Positions 15,035-23,489 of a stretch of DNA of 45,136 bases are shown here, piece by piece. The stretch comes from Planctomycetaceae bacterium (GTDB lineage: Bacteria; Planctomycetota; Planctomycetia; Planctomycetales; Planctomycetaceae): assembly GCA_016795145.1 (NCBI GenBank), contig JAEUII010000343.1, positions 1 to 45,136 of the forward strand. Direction: 5' to 3'. Made by a program: the position numbers and the translations under genes. Position 1 is the first letter of the stretch, and every line of letters starts with the position of its first letter. A model generated the notes under the pieces. That model was not told the origin of the DNA. It did no database searches and saw only the letters and a program-made list of their open reading frames with translations.

Positions 15035-16408
15035 TTACGCAACCGCCCGAAGTGATGTCTTTGCGGTAAGGACGGCAACAGCCGCATTGAGACTGTTGAC
15101 CGTCTGTTCGAGTGTCTCCACGATCTGCAGGGTCTGGAGATTTTGATTGAGCTGATCCTGAAGATGCGTCAACCGTTGTTCTGATTCGGTCAGCTGCAGC
15201 ATCGTGCGTCCAAGTTTGTGCAGTTCTTCTGCCTGGCCAGCTGCCGCCAATGATGTCGTCTGCATGGCCGACTGCCAGGCATCCACCTTCTGAACAAACT
15301 GATTCATCGAAGCCTGAAGCTGAGTTGTCAGCAACTGAGAGCTCTGTTGCAGTGCCGTCGCATACTGGTCTCTCGCTTCGCCCAGGGTGTCGCGGTGCTG
15401 TTGCAATGTGGCCTGCGTCTCTTCGCTGAGCGCCTGAGCCAGGGTTGACGTTTGTCGCGAAAGAGTTTGCTGCCAGTCGCTTTGGAGAGCAGCGAATTGC
15501 TGGTTCCAGAATTCTGACTGGCGAGCGAGCAGCTGCATTGTCCATTCGGCGATGGCCGGGTTGGTCTCTTCTGTTTTGACAGACTCGTGAGACAGGCAGG
15601 GAAGCAGGCTGTCGATTCCGAACTGTTCGGTTTCGTTCAGGAGCGACTGTTCGCTGCGTTCAATCACAAAGGTGCTGAAGACCAGGATCATCGACATTCC
15701 CAGAGCCTGTGCCGTCGTATCGAACGCGACGGCAAGGCCGGAAGTGACTTCGGGCAGCGATGAATCCAGCTGCTCCGGCGTCACGTTGGCAATCGCCATC
15801 GTGATCCCGACGACGGTCCCGAGAAAGCCCATGATCGGAACGGCCCAGGTGACTGTTCGAACCAGCGAGTAACTTTGGATCAGGCGATCGGAAGCGAGAT
15901 CGGCCAGATATTTGAGATGATCTTCGGGCCCTGCGTCAGGCCGCCGAGTGACATAATGAAGTACGGCGTGAAGTCGCTGCTGAATGAAGGTCCCGAGGAA
16001 CCGGCTGTTTTCCGGATTGGACTGCCATGCTTCCAGAGTGGCTGTCACCGTGGCGGCATTGGACTTTCCGTGTGACCATCTTTGATCGTAGGCCAGCAGT
16101 GAGACAGCTTTCAGTGCGCTGCGTTCTGCCGGGAGTCTCCAGAACTTTGCTGCCAGGATTCCCATACCCACGAAGAAGATCGCAGAAGTGATGTATTCAA
16201 GAGGGTGTCCGCAGAAGTACCGCTGAACAAACTCTTCACCGCCGGCAAAAGGCTTCGCAGCGAACGGCGCGACGATATAGAAGACGATCGTCACGCCAAG
16301 TCCACCGATCATCCCGAGCATTGTGGCTGATGATCGCTGGCCTGAAGAAGGAAGATCGTGCCCGGACGCTGTGGACGAGGACACTGTATTATTCTGTCTG
16401 GCAGTCAC
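15035..16408 (-). CDS. MotA/TolQ/ExbB proton-channel family protein with coiled-coil tail
   Basis: 457 residues. Four membrane spans are visible: ~30-52 (MLGMIGGLGVTIVFYIVAPF), ~72-90 (YITSAIFFVGMGILAAKFW), ~178-203 and ~222-248. Spans 3 and 4 carry the family signature: VPIMGFLGTVVGITMAIANV, and LAVAFDTTAQALGMSMILVF as in the TolQ/ExbB/MotA channel helices. A cytoplasmic loop separates spans 2 and 3. Residues ~285-450 form a long Gln-rich coiled coil (QQTLSRQTSTLAQALSEETQ and onward), which ordinary ExbB lacks. The first gene of a minus-strand triad, it should form the proton channel energising the two single-span partners. The substrate or mechanical target is unknown. Confidence 0.85.
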   Translation of the reverse strand: MTARQNNTVSSSTASGHDLPSSGQRSSATMLGMIGGLGVTIVFYIVAPFAAKPFAGGEEFVQRYFCGHPLEYITSAIFFVGMGILAAKFWRLPAERSALKAVSLLAYDQRWSHGKSNAATVTATLEAWQSNPENSRFLGTFIQQRLHAVLHYVTRRPDAGPEDHLKYLADLASDRLIQSYSLVRTVTWAVPIMGFLGTVVGITMAIANVTPEQLDSSLPEVTSGLAVAFDTTAQALGMSMILVFSTFVIERSEQSLLNETEQFGIDSLLPCLSHESVKTEETNPAIAEWTMQLLARQSEFWNQQFAALQSDWQQTLSRQTSTLAQALSEETQATLQQHRDTLGEARDQYATALQQSSQLLTTQLQASMNQFVQKVDAWQSAMQTTSLAAAGQAEELHKLGRTMLQLTESEQRLTHLQDQLNQNLQTLQIVETLEQTVNSLNAAVAVLTAKTSLRAVA

Positions 16409-17049
16409 TGTCTTGTCCTGCAGAAATCAGTTGAGAGAAAACTGGAGTCGAAACGGAAGGCAATGAGGTGGGAATGTAATGAGACCGGGTCCGCCGCTGA
16501 CCGCTGGTTTTTCGGTCTCACCGAATCCCTGAAGCCTGGCGACGAATCGACCCCGTCTGGTTCGGCGGCAGGTGCCGCACGACAGACTCACCGGCAATTA
16601 CTGCCGAGCCGAACGCCCCGTCCGTAACGAGGACGCCACGCGACAGGTCGCTGTTGTTTCAATCGTCACAATCGTCAAAGTCGATTGAATGAAACAGATA
16701 TAAGGAGGGCATCGAGAATGAAACGGTGTGCCTCAGGCGTCTTTTGCCGCTCGAAGACATTGCAATGATGAAGTCGGGAAGAACCGTTACGAGCCAAAAA
16801 GACAGAAATGTTTATCCAGACGGTACGACCCGTCCGATGAATGGAATGTGACTTTCTGTTGCGCTGCTGTGGCGTGGTGTTTCCAAACATCCGGCCGGCA
16901 GCAGGCGGACTGAGCATAGGAGACTTCTGGCAGCCGGGACTGCCGGAAGCAGTCAGCGTCCAAGTGTCAAAGACAGTGAACCACCGGGACGGTTTCCCAG
17001 CAGACGAGTGCGGTCCGGAACGGAAGGTACCTCACGGAGGAGAACTTTC
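16409..17049. other. Divergent intergenic region with a leader-type mini-ORF
   Basis: 641 bp between the ExbB-like gene and the BON gene. It contains short inverted repeats (for example TGGCAG-ccggga-CTGCC near 16930) and a tiny ORF with a perfect Shine-Dalgarno (16718-16768). No larger gene is convincing. Confidence 0.5.
16718..16768 (+). CDS. Possible 16-residue leader peptide upstream of the BON gene
   Basis: ATG at 16718 is preceded by AAGGAGGG with an 8-nt spacer, the best Shine-Dalgarno in the neighbourhood. The frame encodes MKRCASGVFCRSKTLQ and then stops. It lies ~280 nt before the BON gene start on the same strand, so it could be a regulatory upstream ORF. It could also be chance. 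Confidence 0.25.
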   Translation: MKRCASGVFCRSKTLQ

Positions 17050-18192
17050 ATGCGAAAGTACGGTAAGTGGTTACTCGTGCTGGGAGTTTTGGCGGCCAGT
17101 CCGGTCGCCGCCAGCGCGGACGGGTTCCTTGGCGGACGGCTGAAGCCGTCAATGCCATTCTCAGGCTCAGCCGAGAAAGCTCGCAATCAGAAGCTGGCAG
17201 ATGATGTCGCTTCTGCTCTGAAGAGCGCTCAGGTGCATGGCACCGAGATCAGCATCGAAGTGAAGAATGGTGTTGCCATTCTTGACGGCAAAGTCAGCGA
17301 AGCCAGCCAGCGAGCATTGGCAGAGCGAGTTGCCGGAACTGTCGAAGGCATTGATCGCGTTGAAAACAACATTCGCTACATCGCACCATCAGGTGGCCAG
17401 ATTGAGCGAGCATCAGCACAGCAGGCTGATCCTCGTGGCTCTCGAGTCACTCAGGCCGCTGCGTTTGAGACAGCAGAACGCCGCCCGGCGATTCAGCGAG
17501 TCAGTGGTGAGATGCCAGCTCCAAACTCCAAGGCTGCCAACGAAGCCAAAGCACAGCAGGTTGCTGATGCTCTCGGCGGTGCAGGCCTGGCCGGAATGGA
17601 CATCACCATTCGTGTCTCAGGCGGAGTCGCAACTCTCGAAGGTCCAGTGCCAACACTGGGACATCGACAGGCTGCCGAACAGGCTGCTGCTCAGGTTCCT
17701 GGTGTCCAGGGTGTGAACAATCAGCTGCAGGTCAGCGGACCAATCACACGAACTGGCTACAACGCCGGAATGCCGATGATGGCTCCTCCGGAAATGATGC
17801 CACAGCCTCAGATGATGGGCGGCCCACAGATGATGGGCGGCCCACAGATGATGGGTGGCCAGCAGATGATGCCTGCTGGTTACATGCAGCCTCAGATGGC
17901 ACCAGGCATGCCTCCAACGGCAACTGGCTATGCACCAACCAGCTTCAATCATCCAAATCTGCCAGCACATGCATGGCCATCGTATGCTCAGTATCCAAAC
18001 TCAGCTGCAGTGAGTTACCCAACTCAGTACAGCGCGAGTGCCTGGCCATACATCGGGCCATTCTATCCTTATCCTCAGGTTCCGCTGGGATGGCGTGAAG
18101 TCTCCCTCGAGTGGGACGACGGATACTGGCAGCTCAACTTCAACAAAGAAAAAGACAAGTGGTACTGGGTTCTGAACCCAAAGAACTGGTAA
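17050..18192 (+). CDS. Secreted BON-domain protein
   Basis: The start is ATG 17050, with GGAGGAG 7 nt upstream, followed by a signal peptide (MRKYGKWLLVLGVLAASPVA). The 380-residue protein has two BON domains: ~residues 50-115 (LADDVASALKSAQVHGTEIS, VKNGVAILDGKVSEASQRAL) and ~165-230 (VADALGGAGLAGMDITIRVS, VATLEGPVPTLGHRQAAEQA). BON domains bind membranes or cell-envelope polymers. After them comes a Met/Pro/Gln-rich linker with a short repeat MMGGPQ (~255-275), then a Trp/Tyr-rich C-terminus (GWREVSLEWDDGYWQLNFNK). Likely role: envelope maintenance or outer-surface association in the periplasm. A strong terminator follows, so it is probably a single-gene unit. Confidence 0.85.
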   Translation: MRKYGKWLLVLGVLAASPVAASADGFLGGRLKPSMPFSGSAEKARNQKLADDVASALKSAQVHGTEISIEVKNGVAILDGKVSEASQRALAERVAGTVEGIDRVENNIRYIAPSGGQIERASAQQADPRGSRVTQAAAFETAERRPAIQRVSGEMPAPNSKAANEAKAQQVADALGGAGLAGMDITIRVSGGVATLEGPVPTLGHRQAAEQAAAQVPGVQGVNNQLQVSGPITRTGYNAGMPMMAPPEMMPQPQMMGGPQMMGGPQMMGGQQMMPAGYMQPQMAPGMPPTATGYAPTSFNHPNLPAHAWPSYAQYPNSAAVSYPTQYSASAWPYIGPFYPYPQVPLGWREVSLEWDDGYWQLNFNKEKDKWYWVLNPKNW

Positions 18193-18232
18193 TCCCGGTC
18201 CTGTCACCACTGACAACATGACTGCTGACTGA

Positions 18233-18266
18233 GGCTCTGAAGACTTTGTTCTTCAGAGCCTTTTTT
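18233..18266 (+). terminator. Rho-independent terminator after the BON gene
   Basis: GGCTCTGAAGA (18233-18243) pairs with TCTTCAGAGCC (18250-18260), immediately followed by TTTTTT. Confidence 0.9.
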
Positions 18267-18395
18267 CGTTGGCACTCTTCCGTGTGCATTGCAGCGTCAC
18301 CGTTCCTCACACAGATTGCGAAACGGGTTCAACCTGTTAGAACTCAAACTGTCGATTCAACGCGAGCACTCAGTCGCTGTCTTTTGGAGTTCTGC

Positions 18396-19112
18396 ATGAG
18401 CGGACCTGATTCTCATGATGACGCTGGAGTGCGTCTGACCGTCGTCCATTCCGAGGCTGACGCGGCGATACTGCGAACATTGCTGCGTGAAGAGGGCATC
18501 CCCAGTCAGGTCACCGGTGAACTAGTTGGCAGTACTCTGAACTATTACGGCAATGCTGTTTGTCGCGTGGAAGTTCTGGTTCATGCCTCAAAGCTGGATC
18601 AGGCACGACAGATTCTGAAGGACTACGAGGCACGAAGAAACCAGCATCCGGCAAGCGACTGGATCTGCAGCCGATGTCAGGAAGTGAATGCCGGATCATT
18701 TGAAGCGTGCTGGTCCTGTCAGAAACTGCGTGATGAAGCTGACCAGGTCCATATCGAATCAGACCCCTGGGTCGCCGGCAACAGTAACGGTGATTCAGCG
18801 AGCCGCGAAGAAGCGTTTTCCGCATCGGAGTCCGGGAACCCTTATGCCCCGCCAGGGATTGCCGATCGATCCGTCCCAACAATGTCGCCTAACGCGGAAG
18901 ACCTTGTTCGACGTTTGAAACGAGGGGCAATCCTGGGGCTTGTCATTTCCCCCGTCGCGATTGTCATGCTGTTCGTGGCCATGAAGACAATGAGCCAGGT
19001 CGCTTCAGGACTATTGATTGTCAGTCGTCCTCAACATCGATGGATCCAGCTCTATTCGCTGATGCTTCTGATCGAGACGTTTGCGTTTCCTCTCCTGATC
19101 TTTCTGCTCTAG
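18396..19112 (+). CDS. DUF2007 / zinc-ribbon membrane protein
   Basis: The start is ATG 18396, with GGAG 9 nt upstream; the frame further upstream runs through the preceding terminator. The 238-residue product begins with a DUF2007-type domain (~12-74; LTVVHSEADAAILRTLLREE then GIPSQVTGEL), a fold related to small signal-transducing proteins. It is followed by a RanBP2-like zinc ribbon with Cys91, Cys94, Cys105 and Cys108 (WICSRCQEVNAGSFEACWSC). Two membrane spans close the protein (~178-198 and ~215-237). The soluble part probably faces the cytoplasm. The combination suggests a small regulatory or scaffold membrane protein; no enzymatic motif is seen. It stands alone between two terminator or repeat regions. 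Confidence 0.75.
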   Translation: MSGPDSHDDAGVRLTVVHSEADAAILRTLLREEGIPSQVTGELVGSTLNYYGNAVCRVEVLVHASKLDQARQILKDYEARRNQHPASDWICSRCQEVNAGSFEACWSCQKLRDEADQVHIESDPWVAGNSNGDSASREEAFSASESGNPYAPPGIADRSVPTMSPNAEDLVRRLKRGAILGLVISPVAIVMLFVAMKTMSQVASGLLIVSRPQHRWIQLYSLMLLIETFAFPLLIFLL

Positions 19113-19187
19113 CAATCTGCTGAATAAAAGAGTTTCACAACCGGACACGTCAGTGAGGGATCGAGACAGCCGTGATTCTCAACAAAG

Positions 19188-19211
19188 ATCCCTTGCTGAC
19201 GCAGCGGGTTG
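19188..19211 (+). repeat. Interspersed repeat CCCTTGCTGACGCAGCGGG, copy 1
   Basis: A 24-bp core is identical to 39002-39025, containing a GCTG-ACG-CAGC hairpin. Both copies lie just beyond the ends of genes. Confidence 0.8.
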
Positions 19212-19265
19212 AGATCAATTTCAAAACAGTGCCAGTGCTCCCTCAGAACAACGAAGGGTGGTTCG

Positions 19266-19291
19266 TCATTCCCGCGCAGGCGGGAACCCAG
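19266..19291 (+). repeat. Interspersed palindromic repeat TCATTCCCGCGCAGGCGGGA, copy 1
   Basis: CCCGC..GCGGG dyad followed by ACCCAG. A variant (TCATTCGCGCGAAGGCGGGA) is at 22387-22412. The form resembles small intergenic palindromes found in many bacterial genomes. Confidence 0.7.
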
Positions 19292-19461
19292 CTTGACGAA
19301 GCTCTCACTAACGACAGCAAATTACGGCCCTTTTGACGAGTTTGTCGTCTGGTAAACTGAAATGATCCGAATGATGACTTCTTTCGTTTTGGGGCCAACG
19401 AACGATGTCATGGAACTGAATTCTGCATCGTCCGATTGTCAAACTTCAACAGGCCTGAACC

Positions 19462-20088
19462 ATGTCGACTGAATCAAAAAGCAAGCCAGCGAGTTCTGCA
19501 TCCGCAACAGAGAACGCCTCCGCACAGGATGCCGGCCGCACGATTGTGGCGTCCAATCTGGAGACTGCGAATCTGATCGAAGGCTATCATGTGATTGCCG
19601 AGTGGATTCGGTTTGCCGATGCGAAGGCGGCCGTTGTCCTGACGGTTGGTGGTGCCATCGCCGGTCTCGTGATTCCAACTCTGAAGGGCTACCTGACGGA
19701 GAATCCGACGACGCATCCGACAGCCTGGTGGAACTCACTGGTTTCGACTCTGTTCGCAGTGTGGCTGTTGCTGTTGCTGCTGTCTGGCATCTGGGCGTTT
19801 CTGTGCATTTTGCCATTTCGACGCAAGGGCAAGCATCCGGCACTGGGCCACAGCTCGCACTTCCATCCGGCAGCGATCAGCACCATGTTCAAGCTGGATG
19901 ATGTGGACCGTTTCATTCAGGAATGCGAATCGATGGGAGACGGCGGCCTTCGAAAAGAAGTGGCAGCCTGTCTCCTGATTGACTCCCATATCTCCAGCGC
20001 GAAGTATCGCTATGTGACAACGTCCATCCGCCTGATGGGAGCAAGCTGCATCGTTGCTCTGGTGTATCTGATCGCCATTCAGTTCTAA
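19462..20088 (+). CDS. Pycsar-type membrane effector homologue (PycTM/DUF5706-like), orphan
   Basis: 208 residues starting at ATG 19462. A soluble N-terminus leads into GYHVIAEWIRFADAKAAVVL, the amphipathic WIRFADAKA motif typical of the PycTM (DUF5706) family. Membrane spans follow at ~57-79 (AVVLTVGGAIAGLVIPTL) and ~92-118 (LFAVWLLLLLLSGIWAFLCI). A soluble section with SSAKYRYVTTSIRLMGASCI precedes the final span (~186-207). In Pycsar anti-phage systems such proteins depolarise the membrane when a cyclic pyrimidine nucleotide binds. No nucleotide cyclase (PycC), SAVED or CD-NTase gene is adjacent, so this is an orphan, or a homologue with another role. Family assignment is by motif and topology only. 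Confidence 0.65.
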   Translation: MSTESKSKPASSASATENASAQDAGRTIVASNLETANLIEGYHVIAEWIRFADAKAAVVLTVGGAIAGLVIPTLKGYLTENPTTHPTAWWNSLVSTLFAVWLLLLLLSGIWAFLCILPFRRKGKHPALGHSSHFHPAAISTMFKLDDVDRFIQECESMGDGGLRKEVAACLLIDSHISSAKYRYVTTSIRLMGASCIVALVYLIAIQF

Positions 20089-20098
20089 GGCATCGGAC

Positions 20099-20200
20099 GA
20101 AAGTTCCATGTAGCGGAACGGCGCGAGCCGTCCGGTGCCGACGAATAGACTGCCGTCTCTCACCGGAGGGCTTGCACCGGCTCACGCCCTGCCGCTTTCT
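20099..20200. repeat. GC-rich palindromic repeats between convergent genes
   Basis: Contains GGAACGGCGCGAGCCGTCCG with the dyad ACGGC-GCGA-GCCGT, and a nearby CACCGGAGGGCTTGCACCGG unit. It fills the space between convergent stops at 20088 and 20219 and has no T-tract, so I call it a repeat, not a terminator. Confidence 0.5.
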
Positions 20201-20218
20201 CGCGGGCGATTCTGACGT

Positions 20219-21103
20219 TCATGAATCCTTGCGATGACCGCGAAGAAGCTTCACAGTGCCGGACAATTCGTGTTGCGGAATTCCGGGTACGGTTGCGTTG
20301 TACCGCAGGCGAATGTCAGAACGTTTCCGTGTTCTGGCCCGCAGCTCGATCGAGGTCACAAAGTCTTCCTTGACGGTGAACATTGTGATGAGTTGCGGCC
20401 AGCCGGCGTTCTCCTCATGAATGCTGTAGACCAATAACCACGGAACATCATCGCGCTGCGAAGCGACGCCAGAAGAGTTCGCCTGAGTGCGAACGAGGTC
20501 TGTCAGCAGGTGCAGCTGTCGGCCGGATCCTGGAGATTTGATGGACTCGATCAGTCGAAGCGACTCATTCGCCCTGCCTGAAAATTCCAGAAGCTCAGGA
20601 GCAACACGGGCTCTCAAACATCGTTCCATCCAGTCAAGGCGCCGACTGCCCGCAAACGCAATCTGGCCGGCAACCCACGTGGCATTGGCAAGCAACGTCC
20701 CTGCGGCAGGAACGGGACTTAGAGTGTCATGGTGCAGCCCCAGGGCGCTCTCCAGACTTGTGCTCGTCCAGCGATCGCGTTTCTTCCCGAACGGTGTCTG
20801 AATCGTACTGAAGAGATAGCCATACGTGTGCTGAATTCCCGCGTGAGGCCGCTCCGAGTTCGCTGGTTGTCCAGCAAGCTGCAGCAACGGAATCAGAATC
20901 GCCGGATCAACAATCTCCGCGTGCGCCAATTCGTCAACATTCCCCGAGTTTCCCCAGAAGATCGTTGGACCGCTCGGGCCTCGATCTTTGACGATTTGCC
21001 GAGTGATCTGGGGTGCCAGCTTCTGCAACAATCGAACTCGATTTGTCACCGCAGTGTCGCGAGCGTCCATGAGTCTGGCAACGATGTCTTCGAACGGAAT
21101 CAT
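20219..21103 (-). CDS. Conserved-looking protein of unknown function
   Basis: 294 residues from ATG 21103. I do not recognise the family. Visible features are an N-terminal helix (IPFEDIVARLMDARDTAVTN), a Gly/Asn-rich patch (GPTIFWGNSGNVDELAHAEI) and a hydrophobic LFSTIQTPFGKKRDRW stretch. A C-terminal beta-rich part follows (DVPWLLVYSIHEENAGWPQL, ITMFTVKEDFVTSIELRART). No signal peptide or membrane span is seen, so it is probably cytoplasmic. It is transcribed convergently with the Pycsar-like gene and divergently from the SHD1 gene, so it is a single-gene unit. The charged, well-formed secondary structure supports it being real. Confidence 0.6.
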   Translation of the reverse strand: MIPFEDIVARLMDARDTAVTNRVRLLQKLAPQITRQIVKDRGPSGPTIFWGNSGNVDELAHAEIVDPAILIPLLQLAGQPANSERPHAGIQHTYGYLFSTIQTPFGKKRDRWTSTSLESALGLHHDTLSPVPAAGTLLANATWVAGQIAFAGSRRLDWMERCLRARVAPELLEFSGRANESLRLIESIKSPGSGRQLHLLTDLVRTQANSSGVASQRDDVPWLLVYSIHEENAGWPQLITMFTVKEDFVTSIELRARTRKRSDIRLRYNATVPGIPQHELSGTVKLLRGHRKDS

Positions 21104-21407
21104 GGGGCGAGTTGTATCCGGCTGGGCCAGAAAACGCGATCTGTGTCAGACTCTCTGCTCGGAATGTCTGCAGGACGTCACGGCGTTTATCCCTCACTGA
21201 CGTGTCGGGTTGCGAAACGGCGAAAGCAACAGGCTGCTCGATTCTGAAAACAGGAGACGGCAGATTTTTTGAGAGTGCGCTTGATGATCGAGAATGCTTT
21301 GGGCAAGCTGTCAGTCGCCGGTTTAGAATCTCGAAACACAATGCGTCGAGATTCGCCGGTATTGAGTCTGCGAAAAGTTACCTTCCGCTGGTAAAAGAAA
21401 AGTCACT

Positions 21408-22355
21408 ATGAAGACTAAGTCGATCGTCCTTCCGTTACTGCTGTCAGTTCTGCTTCCTGTGTCTGCCGGGAGCCTTTTGTCAGACACGGCCCAGGCACGC
21501 GAATGGTCGGACAGCACCGGTGCATGGAAGTTTGAAGGCGATCTGTTTGCTGCAAGTGGCCACACGGTTGTTGTGCGACGAAAGACGGGCGAACTTCAGG
21601 CGTACATGGTTGATCAGCTGTGCGAAGCCGATCAGGAGTTTGTCAAGAAGCACATGGAAGAAGCTGCCAAGGTTGAAGCTCCTGAAGAGATGCAGACATG
21701 GGAAGGCCGGGACGGCTTCAAGTTTCGCGGGAAGGTGATCGGGTACGGTATCAATGAACTGAAGATCAAAGATTCACGCGGCAAGATCCTGATCAATGAT
21801 GTTCCATACGAAGACGCCGACCAGCTTCTGAAGTTTATGCTTCCGAAGATTGTGGCTCAGCTGGATGACAAGAACGTTGCGAACGAAGAGGACTTTCTTC
21901 GTTGGGCTCGCAAGCAGCGTAAGGAAAAGGTACTGAGCGTTGATGGCGTGATGCTGCGTCTGGAAATTGGCGGACGCGTCGCGGTTCCTCTGTTCCTGTT
22001 CGCAAGTCCTCAGAGAGAAATCCTGGAAGAAGGCTGGTCGACATGGAAACATGAAGCCACAAAAGAAGCAGAGAAGGAACGTCAGAGCTTCCTCGCACAG
22101 GCTCAGGCCAATGCACTGCAGCAGCAACAGCAGGAAGCCAATCAGCGAATTCAGATGATGCAGCTGGAAATGCTGGCGGTGAATGCCGGCATCACCCGCA
22201 TCTGGGAAGTGCAGCTGATTCCAAAGCCAGGCGTTCCGGCCCGACCGATGAGCGTTGTTGTGTCGGCCAACAGCAGTCTGGAGGCAGTGAATCAGGCGGC
22301 AGCGAAATACCCCGGTTTTACAACTGGCATGTCACGCCAGATCAGTTACCGCTAA
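21408..22355 (+). CDS. Secreted SHD1 (SLA1 homology domain 1) protein
   Basis: 315 residues with a signal peptide (MKTKSIVLPLLLSVLLPVSA; cut near ARA-REW at ~30). The mature N-terminus is a clear SHD1 module, residues ~30-85 (REWSDSTGAWKFEGDLFAAS followed by GHTVVVRRKTGELQAYMVDQ). A second, weaker copy is at ~97-145 (TWEGRDGFKFRGKVIGYGIN, ELKIKDSRGKILINDV). A helical, Gln-rich middle (~215-255) and a C-terminal IWEVQLIPKPGVPARPMSVV domain complete it. In eukaryotes SHD1 binds NPF-type peptides. In planctomycetes it is common on secreted proteins, with unproven binding roles. The Shine-Dalgarno is weak (AAAAG before ATG). Function beyond peptide or protein binding is unknown. Confidence 0.8.
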   Translation: MKTKSIVLPLLLSVLLPVSAGSLLSDTAQAREWSDSTGAWKFEGDLFAASGHTVVVRRKTGELQAYMVDQLCEADQEFVKKHMEEAAKVEAPEEMQTWEGRDGFKFRGKVIGYGINELKIKDSRGKILINDVPYEDADQLLKFMLPKIVAQLDDKNVANEEDFLRWARKQRKEKVLSVDGVMLRLEIGGRVAVPLFLFASPQREILEEGWSTWKHEATKEAEKERQSFLAQAQANALQQQQQEANQRIQMMQLEMLAVNAGITRIWEVQLIPKPGVPARPMSVVVSANSSLEAVNQAAAKYPGFTTGMSRQISYR

Positions 22356-22386
22356 GTGCCGTTGAAAACAGGAGCTCGCTGTTCTG

Positions 22387-22412
22387 TCATTCGCGCGAAG
22401 GCGGGAACCCAG
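22387..22412 (+). repeat. Interspersed palindromic repeat TCATTCGCGCGAAGGCGGGA, copy 2
   Basis: Variant of the element at 19266-19291, here just after the SHD1 gene. A nearby GAGCATGGATTCTCGCTTTTG adjoins it. Confidence 0.65.
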
Positions 22413-22583
22413 TATGCTTGAACTTCATTGAGCATGGATTCTCGCTTTTGCTGGAATGGCGATGGTTTGTCAACAGACGGCTAAGTGCGAGAGTTCCGAT
22501 TTCAGTCGTCCAGTTTTCGGTGCTGATCATTTGAATCTGCCGCGACCCTTAATAACGAGATCGCGGTATCACGGAGCGTCTTC

Positions 22584-23489
22584 ATGCCACTTCACGGGTT
22601 GATTGCTGCGGTTCATTCTCCGTTCCACACGAACGGAGATCTGGCACTCGACGCCGTGGAGGCTCAGTGTGGCGTGCTGCTTCGTCAGGGATTGAGCGGG
22701 ATCTTTGTGTGTGGCAGCACCGGGGAAAGCCATTCGCTGAATGTGGATGAGCGATGCAGGCTGACAGAACGATGGGCTCAGGTGCTGCAGGGAACGCCAC
22801 TGCAACTGATCGTCCATGTCGGCTCGAATTGTCTCCGCGATTCTGAAATGCTGGCGAGTCATGCTCAGAAGATGAAGGCTATTGCGATCTCGGCTCAGGC
22901 ACCTTCGTACTTCAGACCGAAGTCGGTTGCCGACCTTGTCGTATGGTGCCAGTCCATTGCATCCGCTGCTCCGGAAACGCCCTTCTATTTCTACGACATC
23001 CCGGTGATGACGGGCGTTGCGCTGTCGATGCCCGATCTGCTGAACGCAGTCTCCGAGCAGATTCCAAACTTTGCCGGACTGAAGTTCACCAATACAGACC
23101 TGATGAGTTTCCAGCTGTGTCAGCGTGCCTGTGGCGGACGATTCGACATCGCATTTGGTGTGGATGAGATGTTGCTCGCGGCGGTTTGCCTGGGAGCAAA
23201 GGGAGCTGTCGGCAGCAGCTACAACTTTGCCGGACAGATCTACCGGCGCATTATCGCAGCGTTTGAATCAGGTCGGTTGGAAACAGCACGCGAAGAACAG
23301 TTTCGCTCTGTCCAACTGATTCAGGTTCTGGCAGGCCTCGGCTACATGGGCGCCGCAAGGGCCGTGATGGAAATGCTGGGAGCTCCGATCGGCCCGCCTC
23401 GACTGCCCAACAATCGTCTGGACCAATCCGCGAAAGCCGCTCTGAAGACACGACTTCAGGAGATGGGCTTCTTCGAATGGATCCGCTGA
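22584..23489 (+). CDS. nanA: N-acetylneuraminate lyase / dihydrodipicolinate synthase family aldolase
   Basis: 301 residues, the usual length for this (beta/alpha)8 aldolase family. The substrate-binding GSTGES loop is at ~44-49, the catalytic Tyr137 in FYFYDIP, and the Schiff-base Lys167 in AGLKFTNTDL. The Tyr-Asp-Ile-Pro motif and GLKFT favour N-acetylneuraminate lyase over DapA. It would interconvert sialic acid and ManNAc plus pyruvate in the cytoplasm. It sits 184 bp before a TPR-GT41 glycosyltransferase and could feed sugar metabolism in that island, though a purely catabolic role is equally possible. nanA is given as the most likely symbol; the substrate is inferred. Confidence 0.75.
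   Translation: MPLHGLIAAVHSPFHTNGDLALDAVEAQCGVLLRQGLSGIFVCGSTGESHSLNVDERCRLTERWAQVLQGTPLQLIVHVGSNCLRDSEMLASHAQKMKAIAISAQAPSYFRPKSVADLVVWCQSIASAAPETPFYFYDIPVMTGVALSMPDLLNAVSEQIPNFAGLKFTNTDLMSFQLCQRACGGRFDIAFGVDEMLLAAVCLGAKGAVGSSYNFAGQIYRRIIAAFESGRLETAREEQFRSVQLIQVLAGLGYMGAARAVMEMLGAPIGPPRLPNNRLDQSAKAALKTRLQEMGFFEWIR

Larger units (their letters stand above)
19113..19461. other. Intergenic gap with two interspersed repeats
   Basis: 349 bp, no gene. Holds the CCCTTGCTGACGCAGCGGG element (19190-19208) and the TCATTCCCGCG-CAGGCGGGAA element (19266-19291). The first recurs at 39004-39022 and the second at 22387-22412. Confidence 0.7.

Noticed and set aside
11426..16408. Zorya anti-phage system (ZorA/ZorB-like)
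   Set aside because: The channel protein has a tail as in ZorA, but neither partner has an OmpA-like peptidoglycan domain, and no ZorC, ZorD or ZorE gene is nearby.
18246..18395. N-terminal extension of the DUF2007 protein
   Set aside because: It would start inside the BON-gene terminator; the ATG at 18396 has a proper Shine-Dalgarno.
20099..20200. Terminator between convergent genes
   Set aside because: The dyad is GC-rich but no T-tract follows on either strand, so it is listed as a repeat only.
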